Assembly: GCF_018128065.1 (NCBI RefSeq)
Contig: NZ_CP072360.1
Span: 1,430,501-1,494,500 of the forward strand
Length of the DNA stretch: 64,000 bases
Direction of reading: 5' to 3'
DNA from: Prevotella melaninogenica
GTDB taxonomy: Bacteria; Bacteroidota; Bacteroidia; Bacteroidales; Bacteroidaceae
The translations under genes were made by a program, and so were the position numbers. Under the pieces are notes generated by a model. The model saw only the letters and a program-made list of their open reading frames with translations, was not told the origin of the DNA and ran no database searches. Below are positions 51,424-61,196 of the stretch, in pieces (positions within the stretch are counted from its first letter, which is position 1; each line of letters starts with the position of its first letter).

Positions 51424-52992
51424 TTACTTAATTACCACCTTACGTGTAGTGCCATCAGAAGACTTGATGATGTTAAGACCCTTCTGTGGCTGCTGGAACT
51501 GGCGACCATCAACGGTGTAGTACTTTTCAGTAGTTGTCTTGTTGAAGGTAGTGTTCTCAATGCCAGTAGTGACAGCAGTGCTCATTGGTTCACTTGAATA
51601 CTTCTTACCACCATCCTCGTAAACCATTACGACCTTGAGCGTACGGATGCCATTATCATAGAAGTGAACGAAACGCTCGTTTTCGACAATCTTAAAGTCG
51701 CTATTCAATCTGTCTTTATAGTTAAATGGAATGTTCGTCATTTCATTCTCATCCATATAGACGAACTGTGACTTCTTGAAGGTGTATGGCGTCGCACTAC
51801 CATTGACATAGACGTTATAATACATCTTCTCTGGGTTGAGGTAGTTACCATTAACATCTACATTATCAACATAGAATGCTAAAGTCGTTGTAGTAATAGA
51901 GTAGTCATAACTTAGTGAAGCAGAGCAATAATGTAGGGTTGGGGTCTTAGGGTTGGCTACTGCCTGCTGACTATAAGGAGTCAAGACAAGATTCTCATAG
52001 CTCTTAACATATTCCTCTTCCGTAATGTTCTCTTCACTACTCTTACCCAAAGAGGTGCGAAGAATCTTATTAGCAGTCAGCTTACCAGACCCATCGATAC
52101 TGAACTCAAGTTCGTTGGCAACAGTGGTTGCATTCTCAAAAGCAGCAGCATAGGTATGATACTCTGACTTATCACTGTCGTATGTCTTGAAATCTGTCTT
52201 AAGCGTCTTACCTAAGTATTGATTTGTTTGCATCACAGCCTTATTACCTTGCTTTGTGAGTTTTATCCAAACATTCGCGAGCTTTGAACTCTTGAACAAT
52301 CCTTTGAGATAGATATCATTGCCATCTGTCATTGCATCAACAATACGTGGAGAGGTCTCTTCCTTAGAAGTAACGGTGTACTGACTCTTTGTAGCCGTAG
52401 CAGGTGGTGTAATAAGCTGTTCATTAAGTGGCTCAATCCTCATAGCCCAGTCGCCACCATAGCTTCTTTGCCATTCTTTATTATAAGAAGCACCCCATAT
52501 TTGGGTTCTCTGCCCCATACCTTTCATCACGAGTCTATTGTTCTCCCAAGTGAAATCTACGTAGTTTAACGCTGCGCCAACAGGCTCGTAATCCTTTCCT
52601 TCATTAGAAGAAACCATACGTTGAAGCGTGATTGTGCGCTCGCTACTTTCTTCGTCATCATCATCCCCACCGTAGTCGTCTGTAAGGATATCCTGTGGTA
52701 GCTTTGCTCTATACTTGCCATCAGCTTGTCTTTCAAGCTTTAACCATGACTTACTGTCGAGACCTGATAGTGGATTGTAAATGTAAATACAGCCATCATC
52801 GCCGATAACAATCTTAGACACTAAGCCTTCATATCTGCCTGCTTGTATATCTGTCCAACCCTTCTTAACCCAAGACTTGCTTGAGCGATACAGGTTTTCA
52901 ATCAGCTTACCTTTAGGTGTGTCTTTTATTATCTGAGCGGAAGCTGTAAGGCTCAGTACTAATGCACAAATTGAGAATAAAACTCTTTTCAT
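51424..52992 (-). CDS. Secreted protein with T9SS-like C-terminal tail
   Basis: A 522-residue exported protein. Residues 1-19 are a signal peptide (MKRVLFSICALVLSLTASAQ). The body is beta-rich with no recognised catalytic domain. The last 45 residues (KYYTVDGRQFQQPQKGLNII, then SSDGTTRKVVIK) are the tail common on Prevotella type IX secretion substrates. It is the last gene of the five-gene protease operon, 44 bases after the PorV/PorQ-like gene. Function unknown. Confidence 0.75.
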   Translation of the reverse strand: MKRVLFSICALVLSLTASAQIIKDTPKGKLIENLYRSSKSWVKKGWTDIQAGRYEGLVSKIVIGDDGCIYIYNPLSGLDSKSWLKLERQADGKYRAKLPQDILTDDYGGDDDDEESSERTITLQRMVSSNEGKDYEPVGAALNYVDFTWENNRLVMKGMGQRTQIWGASYNKEWQRSYGGDWAMRIEPLNEQLITPPATATKSQYTVTSKEETSPRIVDAMTDGNDIYLKGLFKSSKLANVWIKLTKQGNKAVMQTNQYLGKTLKTDFKTYDSDKSEYHTYAAAFENATTVANELEFSIDGSGKLTANKILRTSLGKSSEENITEEEYVKSYENLVLTPYSQQAVANPKTPTLHYCSASLSYDYSITTTTLAFYVDNVDVNGNYLNPEKMYYNVYVNGSATPYTFKKSQFVYMDENEMTNIPFNYKDRLNSDFKIVENERFVHFYDNGIRTLKVVMVYEDGGKKYSSEPMSTAVTTGIENTTFNKTTTEKYYTVDGRQFQQPQKGLNIIKSSDGTTRKVVIK

Positions 52993-53036
52993 AACTGTTA
53001 CTTTTGATTAAATAATTTATATTGTTTGTCCTTGTT

Positions 53037-53990
53037 TTAGAAATCATAGCCAATACCTATGCTACAGTAGCTACTTCCTGTGTCTGCCGTCTTAAGATTA
53101 TAAGCTCCGTTCAGACGCAAACCGTGATATTTGAAGCCTGCACCCATGGTGACATGACTGAGGTCGTGGTCACCATACTCATAGCCAGCACGCACCGATA
53201 CCATCTTGTTGTAGGTGTATTCGAGTCCACCACCTAACATAAAGAGTTTGGCTTCGGAAGGTTGGAAGAAATAACGAGTAGACAAGGCTGCTGCAACCTG
53301 ATGCTTCTCAGCCACATCAACAGACAGCGCACCACCAACGGCAACGTGGGTAGGGAGCGTTGCCTTGTGCATGTTACCATAGTCGAGTTTTGGACCAATT
53401 GCGCCCACTTTAGCATCAAGAATGAGGCATGCTGGTTTGTTGGCGAGCGTCAACTCGTTGTTCAAATAAGATGCGCCCACATTGAAAGCACCACCAACAG
53501 CATTCTTTGAGAGGTGGCTATAGATAAGACTTCCTGTAGCATACGCCGCGAAGCCAGTACCAAAGAGATAGGTATAACCTAAATCGAGCGTCCAATTATA
53601 AGGTTTGTAATCCTTTGTTGGATTACCAGAAATGTCATAACCCTTTAGACTTAAGCCACCCGCATAGCGAAAACCTACGAAGGCTGCATGACGTTTCGCA
53701 AACTTATAGCCAGCTGTGGCTGCATAAATCCCAAAGGTTCCATCAGCACCTTCCACTTTTTCAAAGAGAGAAGCAGAAGCATCTGCGGTGAACTTCTTAT
53801 CAGATGCGAAGATGGCAGCAGGGTTGTTGTATAGATACATACCCTCAACGGCAGCCGAAGCGTTACCCATAGCGGCTGTTCGGGCATCGGTATTCGCTGT
53901 TAATATCGAGAGATCTTGCCCTTGGGCATTAGCCTGCGTAGCACCGAGAAGTACTGCGCAAGCCAAGAGAATGATATGTTTTGTATTCAT
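53037..53990 (-). CDS. PorV/PorQ-family outer-membrane protein
   Basis: A 317-residue outer-membrane barrel protein. A signal peptide (MNTKHIILLACAVLLGATQANA, then QGQ) precedes GMGNASAAVEG-like TAAMGNASAAVEGMYLYNNP, the conserved start of the PorV/PorQ family. The rest alternates short strands to a final GIGYDF, a typical C-terminal barrel strand. PorV and PorQ handle T9SS cargo at the cell surface. This copy is shorter than PorV and sits 11 bases after the protease gene, suggesting a local, operon-specific version. Confidence 0.82.
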   Translation of the reverse strand: MNTKHIILLACAVLLGATQANAQGQDLSILTANTDARTAAMGNASAAVEGMYLYNNPAAIFASDKKFTADASASLFEKVEGADGTFGIYAATAGYKFAKRHAAFVGFRYAGGLSLKGYDISGNPTKDYKPYNWTLDLGYTYLFGTGFAAYATGSLIYSHLSKNAVGGAFNVGASYLNNELTLANKPACLILDAKVGAIGPKLDYGNMHKATLPTHVAVGGALSVDVAEKHQVAAALSTRYFFQPSEAKLFMLGGGLEYTYNKMVSVRAGYEYGDHDLSHVTMGAGFKYHGLRLNGAYNLKTADTGSSYCSIGIGYDF

Positions 53991-54001
53991 ACTTTTTGTG
54001 T

Positions 54002-56758
54002 TTATCGTTTAATGAACATCTGGGAGTGATTGCCCTTACTGGTGTATACCGTAAGTTTATACGTTCCTGGGGTTAGTTTAGAAAGGTCAAGCGTTGCTAC
54101 GCTGTACTTATCAGGTGTCACAGTAGCCTTCATCACGCGCTCACCCACAGTAGAACTGATGACGAGTTCTGCCTGCTTCACTTCAGGATTGAGCAATGCG
54201 TGGATGTCTTTCTGCACTGGAACAGGATAGACAGCATAGACAGGAGCCGACTTCTTTTCAACAACACGTACTTGGAAAGAACCGTCAGAAGATGTCTCAC
54301 GACCATCAGTAGCAGCGATGTTGATACGTGTAACACCCTTTGCCATAGGCTTTAGTTGAAGGTTGTCATTGCTAACTGTGGCTGAAGCGATACTACCGTT
54401 CGCAGCATTAGCCTTGTAAGTAAGCTGCACATTATCGCTGTATGAGTAATGTCCTGACAATGGAATCGTAACGACACCCTCGTCTAAACCGATGATATAG
54501 TTCTCGAAAGGCTTTGTTAGCTGTGGTGGAATATACTTTACAATCTTAAACGTAAAGCTCTTCTCAGCCTTGGCTCCTAAGTCATCAGAGAGTACGAAGG
54601 TGCAAGTATAACTACCAGCTGCAAGCACTGGAACGAGATTGACGGTCACAGTGTTACCTTTAACAGTGTAAGAAACACCCTTTGTCTCGCCCGTAGCTTT
54701 GACATCCCAGTTGTGGCCATCAGGGTCAACAACGTTGAAGCTGAACGACTTACGTTCATTCTCCATCACCTCTATGGCTTCTATTGGGAATCCAGTAGCC
54801 TCTGGGGCATGGTTGAGTTTGGTCGTACACTTCTGAATCTTTGGTTCAGAGAGGTTTCCCCAGCGGTCAACTGCCACTACGGCAACGCTGTAAGTGGTGT
54901 TATCCCTCAAATCATCAAAGTCATACTTAAGAGTTTCGCCTAAGCTATGCCCCATACCATTGATTTCTCTGTAGGTCATATCCTTGAGCTTGTCAGCTGT
55001 CAATTCGCCCTGAGCAATATAGAGTCGATAGAAGGCTGCGGTCTTATCCTCATCCTTGGCGATACTCCACTCCGCATTGATGTCTACGAAGTCAGGCTTG
55101 AGCGTAAGTGTACCTACCTTCTCTGGGGCAATCTTTGTGTCTGATTCAAAAGCTGCTTCAGCGTCAATATAGCCCTTACCTAACTTACCTTTGTAGGTTG
55201 GGTTCTGTTCATCAATATTATAAGGTCTGTAAGCAGTAATCAAACGTTTCTTCAGATCATCATTTGTAAAGCCCTGTTTGCCGAAGTAAGAAGTGATGAG
55301 CGCAGCAATACCCGATACGTGTGGACACGCCATGGAGGTGCCTTGGAAGTAAGCATAGCCTGATGCAGCATTCTTCTTTGGGACTGTACTCAATACTCCT
55401 GCTCCATTTCCGAAGCGATCTTGGTCGCCACCAGGTGCCGTAATCGTCACCCATTTAGCATAGTTACTGTAACTTGCCTTCGAGAAGTCCCACGCCATAG
55501 CAGCGACAGAAACCGTAGGGGCGTAGCAAGCTGGGTAAGCAGAGAACTCCTTGTTTTCGTTACCAGCAGCGAAGATTACCACGCCACCCTTCATTGGAGA
55601 GTCAGCACGTTGATTGCCGTTAGCATCGCAACCCGCCATCTTGATGAAGTAGTCGATAGCTTCTTTTAGCGACTGTGGCATCGAGGTGACACCAGCGTTT
55701 GATGAATAACCCCATGAGTTCTGGCAGATAACAGCTCCGTTGTCAGCTGCATACTTGATGGCAGCAGCTGCGTCACCTTGTTCGTTCTTGTTTCTGAATA
55801 TCTGGCAACTCAGCAAGCGTACACCACTATCTGCAAAGCCATCACCACCAGCAATGCCAGCAACACCCTTCCCGTTGTTATTGCGTGCTGCAACAGTTCC
55901 TGCAACGTGGGTACCATGTCCGCCATCATCGGGTTCTATCGTTCCACCGATGACGTCTTTTGCAGAAACAAAGTTATATCCGTAAATATCATCAACAAAA
56001 CCATTGCCATCATCATCAACGTTAGGTTGACCATTCTTCTCCTTCTCGTTGACATAAAGGTTGTCAATCAAGTCTTCGTGCGTGATGTCGATACCACCAT
56101 CAACAACAGCCACAATGACATTCTTCTTACCTGTCGTGTACTTTTCCCAAACAGGTTTGACGTTACAGTCTGCACCCTTTACAGCACGAGCGTTAATCGT
56201 ACCATCATTATAATAATGCCACTGTTTGCCAAGAAGTGGGTCGTTAAATTTGCTTCCTGTTCCTTGCATGCTTGCATCAGAAGGGCTATAAGGAACAACC
56301 TTGACCTCTGGTCTTGCCATTGGCAACACACGTTCAGCACATTCAACGCCCTCTGCTTTATTGAACTGAGCCAATACGGCAGCCACATCTTTAGACTTAT
56401 CAAAGTAGATGGTGTACCATCGGTCGAGTCCTGCAGCTATCGTTCGAGCTTCATATTCGCCAGCAGGCTTAAAGACTCTTTCCATCTTATAAGCACCTGA
56501 ATATTGCATTGCTGAAGCTATTTCTGATGGGACACTCTGCATCTCAACGCTACCACTACGGGTCGTTGGTATAGATTGGTTCGCACCCTTTGCCAACTTC
56601 ACGTTGATGCAACCTTTTACCGCAAAAAGGTCTTTGTCAATGTTGACCGCACGTGTGTTAGACGAAGTTGCATCCGACTCCAAACCATCTTGGCACGATG
56701 TGGCGAGCATCATACCAGAGACAGCACACGCACATAAATATATAATAGATTTTCTCAT
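54002..56758 (-). CDS. Subtilisin-like S8 serine protease lipoprotein with C-terminal sorting domain
   Basis: A 918-residue surface protease. A lipobox (LATSC, Cys22) is followed by a propeptide-like region to about 200. The catalytic triad is complete: Asp220 in VAVVDGGIDI, His281 in GHGTHVAGT, and Ser475 in GTSMACPHVSG, with oxyanion Asn400 in AAGNE. Fibronectin/Ig-like beta domains (about 545-820) follow. The end (VYPVPVQKDIHALLNPEVKQ ... LTPGTYKLTVYTSKG) is a T9SS type A sorting domain. Having both a lipobox and a sorting domain is unusual. It lies between the BACON lipoproteins and the PorV/PorQ-like gene. Confidence 0.93.
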   Translation of the reverse strand: MRKSIIYLCACAVSGMMLATSCQDGLESDATSSNTRAVNIDKDLFAVKGCINVKLAKGANQSIPTTRSGSVEMQSVPSEIASAMQYSGAYKMERVFKPAGEYEARTIAAGLDRWYTIYFDKSKDVAAVLAQFNKAEGVECAERVLPMARPEVKVVPYSPSDASMQGTGSKFNDPLLGKQWHYYNDGTINARAVKGADCNVKPVWEKYTTGKKNVIVAVVDGGIDITHEDLIDNLYVNEKEKNGQPNVDDDGNGFVDDIYGYNFVSAKDVIGGTIEPDDGGHGTHVAGTVAARNNNGKGVAGIAGGDGFADSGVRLLSCQIFRNKNEQGDAAAAIKYAADNGAVICQNSWGYSSNAGVTSMPQSLKEAIDYFIKMAGCDANGNQRADSPMKGGVVIFAAGNENKEFSAYPACYAPTVSVAAMAWDFSKASYSNYAKWVTITAPGGDQDRFGNGAGVLSTVPKKNAASGYAYFQGTSMACPHVSGIAALITSYFGKQGFTNDDLKKRLITAYRPYNIDEQNPTYKGKLGKGYIDAEAAFESDTKIAPEKVGTLTLKPDFVDINAEWSIAKDEDKTAAFYRLYIAQGELTADKLKDMTYREINGMGHSLGETLKYDFDDLRDNTTYSVAVVAVDRWGNLSEPKIQKCTTKLNHAPEATGFPIEAIEVMENERKSFSFNVVDPDGHNWDVKATGETKGVSYTVKGNTVTVNLVPVLAAGSYTCTFVLSDDLGAKAEKSFTFKIVKYIPPQLTKPFENYIIGLDEGVVTIPLSGHYSYSDNVQLTYKANAANGSIASATVSNDNLQLKPMAKGVTRINIAATDGRETSSDGSFQVRVVEKKSAPVYAVYPVPVQKDIHALLNPEVKQAELVISSTVGERVMKATVTPDKYSVATLDLSKLTPGTYKLTVYTSKGNHSQMFIKR

Positions 56759-56775
56759 TACTATTTCTTTCTATA

Positions 56776-58377
56776 TTATTTGCTTGGATTGTGTTGTTTG
56801 AGCATTCGTTCTACCTTAGCCATTCGTTGTTCTTTACTTCCAGCAAAGACGCTTGGCTTGTATAGAACAGTAATCTGCATGACTGCCTTACCATTGTTCA
56901 CGTCGGAATATTCTCCACCAGAGATAGCCAAGGTCAGATAGTCAGAACGACGAGCATAGACATTATGCTTACCATTGTAACCTACAAACTCAAAATTGTT
57001 TGAAGTAAGCAGTTTGTCGAACTCATGGGTTACGAACCATTCATTACCATACTGCCATATTCCTAAGTTTGGTTTACTGTAGAACAAACTGTACTGCTCA
57101 ACACTTCCAACCTTCTCTTGTGGAGTAGAAGCATCGCTACCAAGGAAGAAGAAGTAGGTGCGAGCAATCTGTACAGGGTCATTTGTCTGGTAGAGGAGTG
57201 CTTCAACTTCATTGCTCTTAGACATTTGTCGCTTCATCTCCTCACTTTTCTTGCTCTTTTCGTATTTTTCAACATCACTCACCTTCTTATCATTCTTGTT
57301 TAAGAGGTCGATAGGACCGAGGTCAAGACTACTTAAGGTTGGGTAATCACGATCCTGTGTGCGCATCTGATAGAAGAATAACACGACACTGTTATTCTCT
57401 TCTCTGATATCTACATCCATCGTGTAAGCCTCTTTCACATTGACGTAATGATTCGTATCCTTCTCGTCTCTTGTGTATCCATTGGCTTTCATAAACTCTT
57501 GGAAAGCCTGTGTCTTAACCGAATTAACACCCTCTCTTGTCAGCGAACGTGTATAGACACGGGTCGGTACAAAATGCTTCGTATCGTGTACATAGACAAC
57601 ATCCTTGAACAATGGCGATGGTGTTCTGAAGAAATAACTTTCCTCATAGATTCCATTTACCTCATCTGGACCGCCATATTCTGTAAGCATACTACCACGA
57701 CGATACTCATATTCCATCATCTTATGCAGACTAAAAGGATTACCAGGGTTACAAGCCAAGACAAAGAGAGAGACCCCAGGCTGCTTTACAACCACATCGT
57801 AGTTCTTTCCAGCAAGAGTTAACGTAAGTTTTGCAGTTCTTTCTGCCACGGCATAGTTAGGCTTAGAGATAAACTTCAAACGATGTTTTTTCTTGATAAC
57901 TTGCAGCCATTCTGGCTTTTCGTTCTGTGTGAGGTCGTAGGATGCGCCTTCCAATTTCAGGTCGACAGTGGTCGTACCACCCACTTGCGGAAGTATAACC
58001 TCACCTTTCGTAATATCCAACGAGATATCAGAAGCATTCTGACTAACCATAATCTTCTGTACAGCCAAACCACCATCCACAAGGATATAGCTACCTCTTT
58101 CCATTCCCGTTGGATTAGCATCCGCCTGCACAGTGAGTTCGTTTCCATTCTGTGTAAGGTGTAGCCACGACTTCGGAGTCGTCGCAATCCATTCCTTACA
58201 ATTCGTGTTCACTGTAATTTTCTTCTCATCAATCTGATGAGAGAAAGATATCTCCTTTTCTGAAAGATTCAGATAAGGCTGTTCAAAGCTGTCATTCTCA
58301 GCACATCCAATCACTATCCCCAATAATAGGAATAACAAGGAGATCTGCAGCAGCTTATGTAAATTTATTATACGCAT
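56776..58377 (-). CDS. BACON-domain lipoprotein (paralogue 2)
   Basis: A 533-residue lipoprotein, Cys25 at the end of the signal (LLLLGIVIGC-like). Two BACON-like beta repeats (about 30-200; CKEWIATTPKSWLHLTQNGN, EKPEWLQVIKKKHRLKFISK) are followed by a 330-residue domain with FFRTPSPLFKDVVYVHDTKH. That domain is shared with the next upstream gene, so the two are tandem duplicates. BACON domains often bind glycans or mucin. It lies 17 bases upstream of the protease gene. Specific ligand unknown. Confidence 0.82.
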   Translation of the reverse strand: MRIINLHKLLQISLLFLLLGIVIGCAENDSFEQPYLNLSEKEISFSHQIDEKKITVNTNCKEWIATTPKSWLHLTQNGNELTVQADANPTGMERGSYILVDGGLAVQKIMVSQNASDISLDITKGEVILPQVGGTTTVDLKLEGASYDLTQNEKPEWLQVIKKKHRLKFISKPNYAVAERTAKLTLTLAGKNYDVVVKQPGVSLFVLACNPGNPFSLHKMMEYEYRRGSMLTEYGGPDEVNGIYEESYFFRTPSPLFKDVVYVHDTKHFVPTRVYTRSLTREGVNSVKTQAFQEFMKANGYTRDEKDTNHYVNVKEAYTMDVDIREENNSVVLFFYQMRTQDRDYPTLSSLDLGPIDLLNKNDKKVSDVEKYEKSKKSEEMKRQMSKSNEVEALLYQTNDPVQIARTYFFFLGSDASTPQEKVGSVEQYSLFYSKPNLGIWQYGNEWFVTHEFDKLLTSNNFEFVGYNGKHNVYARRSDYLTLAISGGEYSDVNNGKAVMQITVLYKPSVFAGSKEQRMAKVERMLKQHNPSK

Positions 58378-58412
58378 ATCAGATAATAATTTAAGCTATA
58401 ACAAATTGTATC

Positions 58413-60029
58413 TTACTTCAAAGCCTTCTTCGCAGCAGAGAAGTTTTTAATCATCTTTGCCTGTGCCTTTACGGCTTTACTACCAGCACTTGATACCGAT
58501 GGGTCGAAGCTGTAAAGCAATGCGAGAACAGGTGTGTTGTTATCTAATACGCAGGTGATATCAATAACCAAATGGTCGCTTTCACGTACAAAGAAGTGGT
58601 TGTTACCTGATGTGCGAAGGAATGAGAAGCCCTCTTCGCCGAGTAACTTCTTGATTTCCTTTGTTGCAACCCATTTATTACCATACTTCCATACGCCGAG
58701 ACTTGTTTCTTTGAAGAGCAATGCGCCGATCTGAACACTACCAAGATTATCAGGTGCATCACCATTCTTATCGGTTGTGTAGAAAATGTGGATGCGTCCG
58801 TAGGCTGCAGTAGGGTCGGTGCTTGCCTTCAGCTTGTACTGAATCTGCGAAATCTCTGAGGTCTTATATTCGTTGGTGCTACGCTCCTCTTCAGTGCTAC
58901 CAGCCTTCTGCTCGTAATCCTCTACCTGTGCCAATTTCACGTTGTCTTTCTGCAAAAGTGTGAGTGGATAGTATGGTAACTTGCTGAAAGTCTTGTATTC
59001 ACCAATCTGTTTCATAATAGGAGTGAAAGTAAGGTTAACGCCCTCATTATTCTCTTTCTCAGATATATAAACCTTCAAAGAAAGCAGCTCCTTGTCGTTG
59101 GTATATTCTCTGTCAGACTGAGAATTGCTACGTACATAGCCATTGTCTGTTAAGAACTTATCGAAAGCCTTGTCTTTTACTGCGTCAACGGCTTTTCTGC
59201 CATCGCCAATAGAGATAATCTGTGATGGAGTAACGCCATCAGAGCTGCAATACTGTATCAAAGTGAAGATGGGCGAAGGAGTAATAAAGGTGTAGGTCTC
59301 TTCAAGCCCGTAGGCTGGCATAGCAGTCTGATACTCGCGTAGGAAGCTACCACGACCTAACTCAAAGTCCATAATCTTGTGCTCATCCTGTGGTACACCT
59401 GGATAGATAGGGAGGATGTAACGTTGTATGCCCGACTGAGAAACAACAATCTCACGGATGACGCTACCACTCTTTGCGTACAGCTTCACCTCACGCTTCT
59501 GATAAGTGTCGTTGCGTTCAGCAATCAGTTTGATTTCCTCTTCGCCCTTGACAATTTTCAACCAACTAACTTCCTCACTGGTTGTCACGTCATAAACAGA
59601 CGAATTGGTTGTGATGTCAACCGTCTTTTCACCACCTGTCTGGGGGAGGTAGATAGCATCTGGTGCTACGTCGAGCGTCACGTCAGCAGCGCTCTGCGTC
59701 ACAGCTATTTTACCTGATGCACCATTGGCATTGACGAGAACGTAGCTTGTACGCTCGCTTCCCATCTTGTTTTCTGTTGACTTCACCTTCAGTACGTTGC
59801 CGTCCTGAACCAACGAGAGCCAGTCGCCTTCCTGTGGAGACGATGCAATCCAGCTTGCTTGATTTGTTGTAACGCTAATGTTTCTTTCGCTTACGCCTTT
59901 GTCAAACGTAATACTGTTTTCCGAAAGAACCAATGTAGGCATTTCAAACTCGTCTTCCTTTGCACATGAGAAAAGGCAAAGAAGAATTCCACCTAACATT
60001 AGGGAGTAGAGTGTCTTTTTTAATTCCAT
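58413..60029 (-). CDS. BACON-domain lipoprotein (paralogue 1)
   Basis: 538 residues from the ATG at 60029 (MELKKTLYSLMLGGIL; another ATG three codons upstream at 60038 is possible). Lipobox LFSC gives Cys22. Two BACON-like repeats (NQASWIASSPQEGDWLSLVQ, SEEVSWLKIVKGEEEIKLIA) precede the same C-terminal domain as its neighbour (TFITPSPIFTLIQYCSSDGV). It is the first gene of the five-gene operon; two candidate minus-strand promoters lie at 60174-60181 and 60414-60421. Probably a surface binding protein. Confidence 0.83.
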   Translation of the reverse strand: MELKKTLYSLMLGGILLCLFSCAKEDEFEMPTLVLSENSITFDKGVSERNISVTTNQASWIASSPQEGDWLSLVQDGNVLKVKSTENKMGSERTSYVLVNANGASGKIAVTQSAADVTLDVAPDAIYLPQTGGEKTVDITTNSSVYDVTTSEEVSWLKIVKGEEEIKLIAERNDTYQKREVKLYAKSGSVIREIVVSQSGIQRYILPIYPGVPQDEHKIMDFELGRGSFLREYQTAMPAYGLEETYTFITPSPIFTLIQYCSSDGVTPSQIISIGDGRKAVDAVKDKAFDKFLTDNGYVRSNSQSDREYTNDKELLSLKVYISEKENNEGVNLTFTPIMKQIGEYKTFSKLPYYPLTLLQKDNVKLAQVEDYEQKAGSTEEERSTNEYKTSEISQIQYKLKASTDPTAAYGRIHIFYTTDKNGDAPDNLGSVQIGALLFKETSLGVWKYGNKWVATKEIKKLLGEEGFSFLRTSGNNHFFVRESDHLVIDITCVLDNNTPVLALLYSFDPSVSSAGSKAVKAQAKMIKNFSAAKKALK

Positions 60030-60173
60030 ACTCTTCAAGGTTTTTATAAGATAAAAATATATTATTGATTAAATTTTATTCTGAGAAAGTGTTCCTTTCC
60101 AATATAAAAGTGTTGGGTAAATACTAAAAATCATAGTGTTTATCTTATTCGAATTATTTTAGATTATTTTCTG

Positions 60174-60181
60174 CAAATATA
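60174..60181 (-). promoter_or_regulatory. Protease-operon promoter -7 box
   Basis: The minus strand reads TATATTTG, giving a leader of about 140 bases before the first BACON gene. Confidence 0.55.
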
Positions 60182-60413
60182 CTGATTCTTAGGGATATAA
60201 GCAAATGGGTCTAGTTAAAATAAACTAATCTATTGTTGTTGTTATTTATTCTTTTACCTTCGTATAAATATAAACAAATCTTTTCTCTCCATACTCCATT
60301 TCTGAATTCTTTTTCGGTAAGTTATGACCTCTACCAGCCTTATTACCTCATTTATAATTCTATAAAACATCATTCTTATTACGGTCTATAAAAATTATGT
60401 GTGCAAAGGTACT

Positions 60414-60440
60414 GGCTTCTTGTTGACGTGGCAATACCCA
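60414..60440 (-). promoter_or_regulatory. Second upstream minus-strand promoter
   Basis: The minus strand reads TACCTTTG (60414-60421) with TTG about 20 bases upstream. It would transcribe 380 non-coding bases before the first BACON gene. Confidence 0.55.
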
Positions 60441-60504
60441 TTTTTAAGTAATTTATTTCCGATTATCCGTGTGGAGCTCATTTCTTATCCCTAATATCTA
60501 TTAT

Positions 60505-60570
60505 AACTTGGAAGTTTGAACTTGGAACTTGGAACTTGGACACTTGGAACTTGGACACTTGGACACTTGA
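60505..60570. repeat. Tandem ACTTGGA-type repeats
   Basis: Units AACTTGGA, AACTTGGA, CACTTGGA, AACTTGGA, CACTTGGA, CACTTGAG follow one another. No gene is present. Confidence 0.8.
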
Positions 60571-60658
60571 GCGTTAACGTTTTTACTTTTTTACTTTTTC
60601 AGAGGTCTTTTTACTTTTACATAATCTTGTAAAATATTTTCGCACACATAAAATCCAA

Positions 60659-60759
60659 CACATGCTCTTTTAGCTTTCAATTAACGCCCAATTGGCTTGC
60701 AAAAGATGCCCTTTAGAGGTCTTACTAACGCCCTTTTAAAATCCAACTAAGCACCTTTT
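60659..60759. repeat. Dispersed ~100-bp intergenic repeat, copy 2 (inverted)
   Basis: Reverse complement matches 29404-29502 (shared AAAAGGGCGTTAGTAA, AGGGCATCTTTT, AAGCCAATTG) with scattered substitutions. It lies in the non-coding stretch upstream of the BACON operon. Confidence 0.8.
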
Positions 60760-61196
60760 GAAACACACCTTTGCAACTATCTGATTCCATGCGAGTTACA
60801 AGACAGACAAAAATCACTATTTTCAGCGTATTTTCTCATCACAAACCACCAATTATTGTAAATATATTTCAAACCAGTTCCTACCCTTTTTCACTCTCAA
60901 TCAATCATGACAATCTAACAAATGAAACGTAGAAAATTACACAGAAAAGCAGACAAAGGCAAGAAAATAATTTATTTCTCTCTTCCTTTGATTACAACAG
61001 ATAAGGATTTCTTACTTTATTTTAACACCTTTGCAGTATTATTGAGGACTTTCAGTCGCATATACTTTGCAAAAACAAATAGTAAAAAAAGAAACTGAGT
61101 GATAGTCGCCATCTTTGGATACCGATAAGCTTTGAAAATGAAAAGCCTATCCTACGTAAGTAGTTCATAATTATGATTAAAGAGACATACGCTATT

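Noticed and set aside
55778..56500. A 240-residue plus-strand frame inside the S8 protease gene
   Set aside because: Antisense to a catalytically complete protease; composition is not protein-like.
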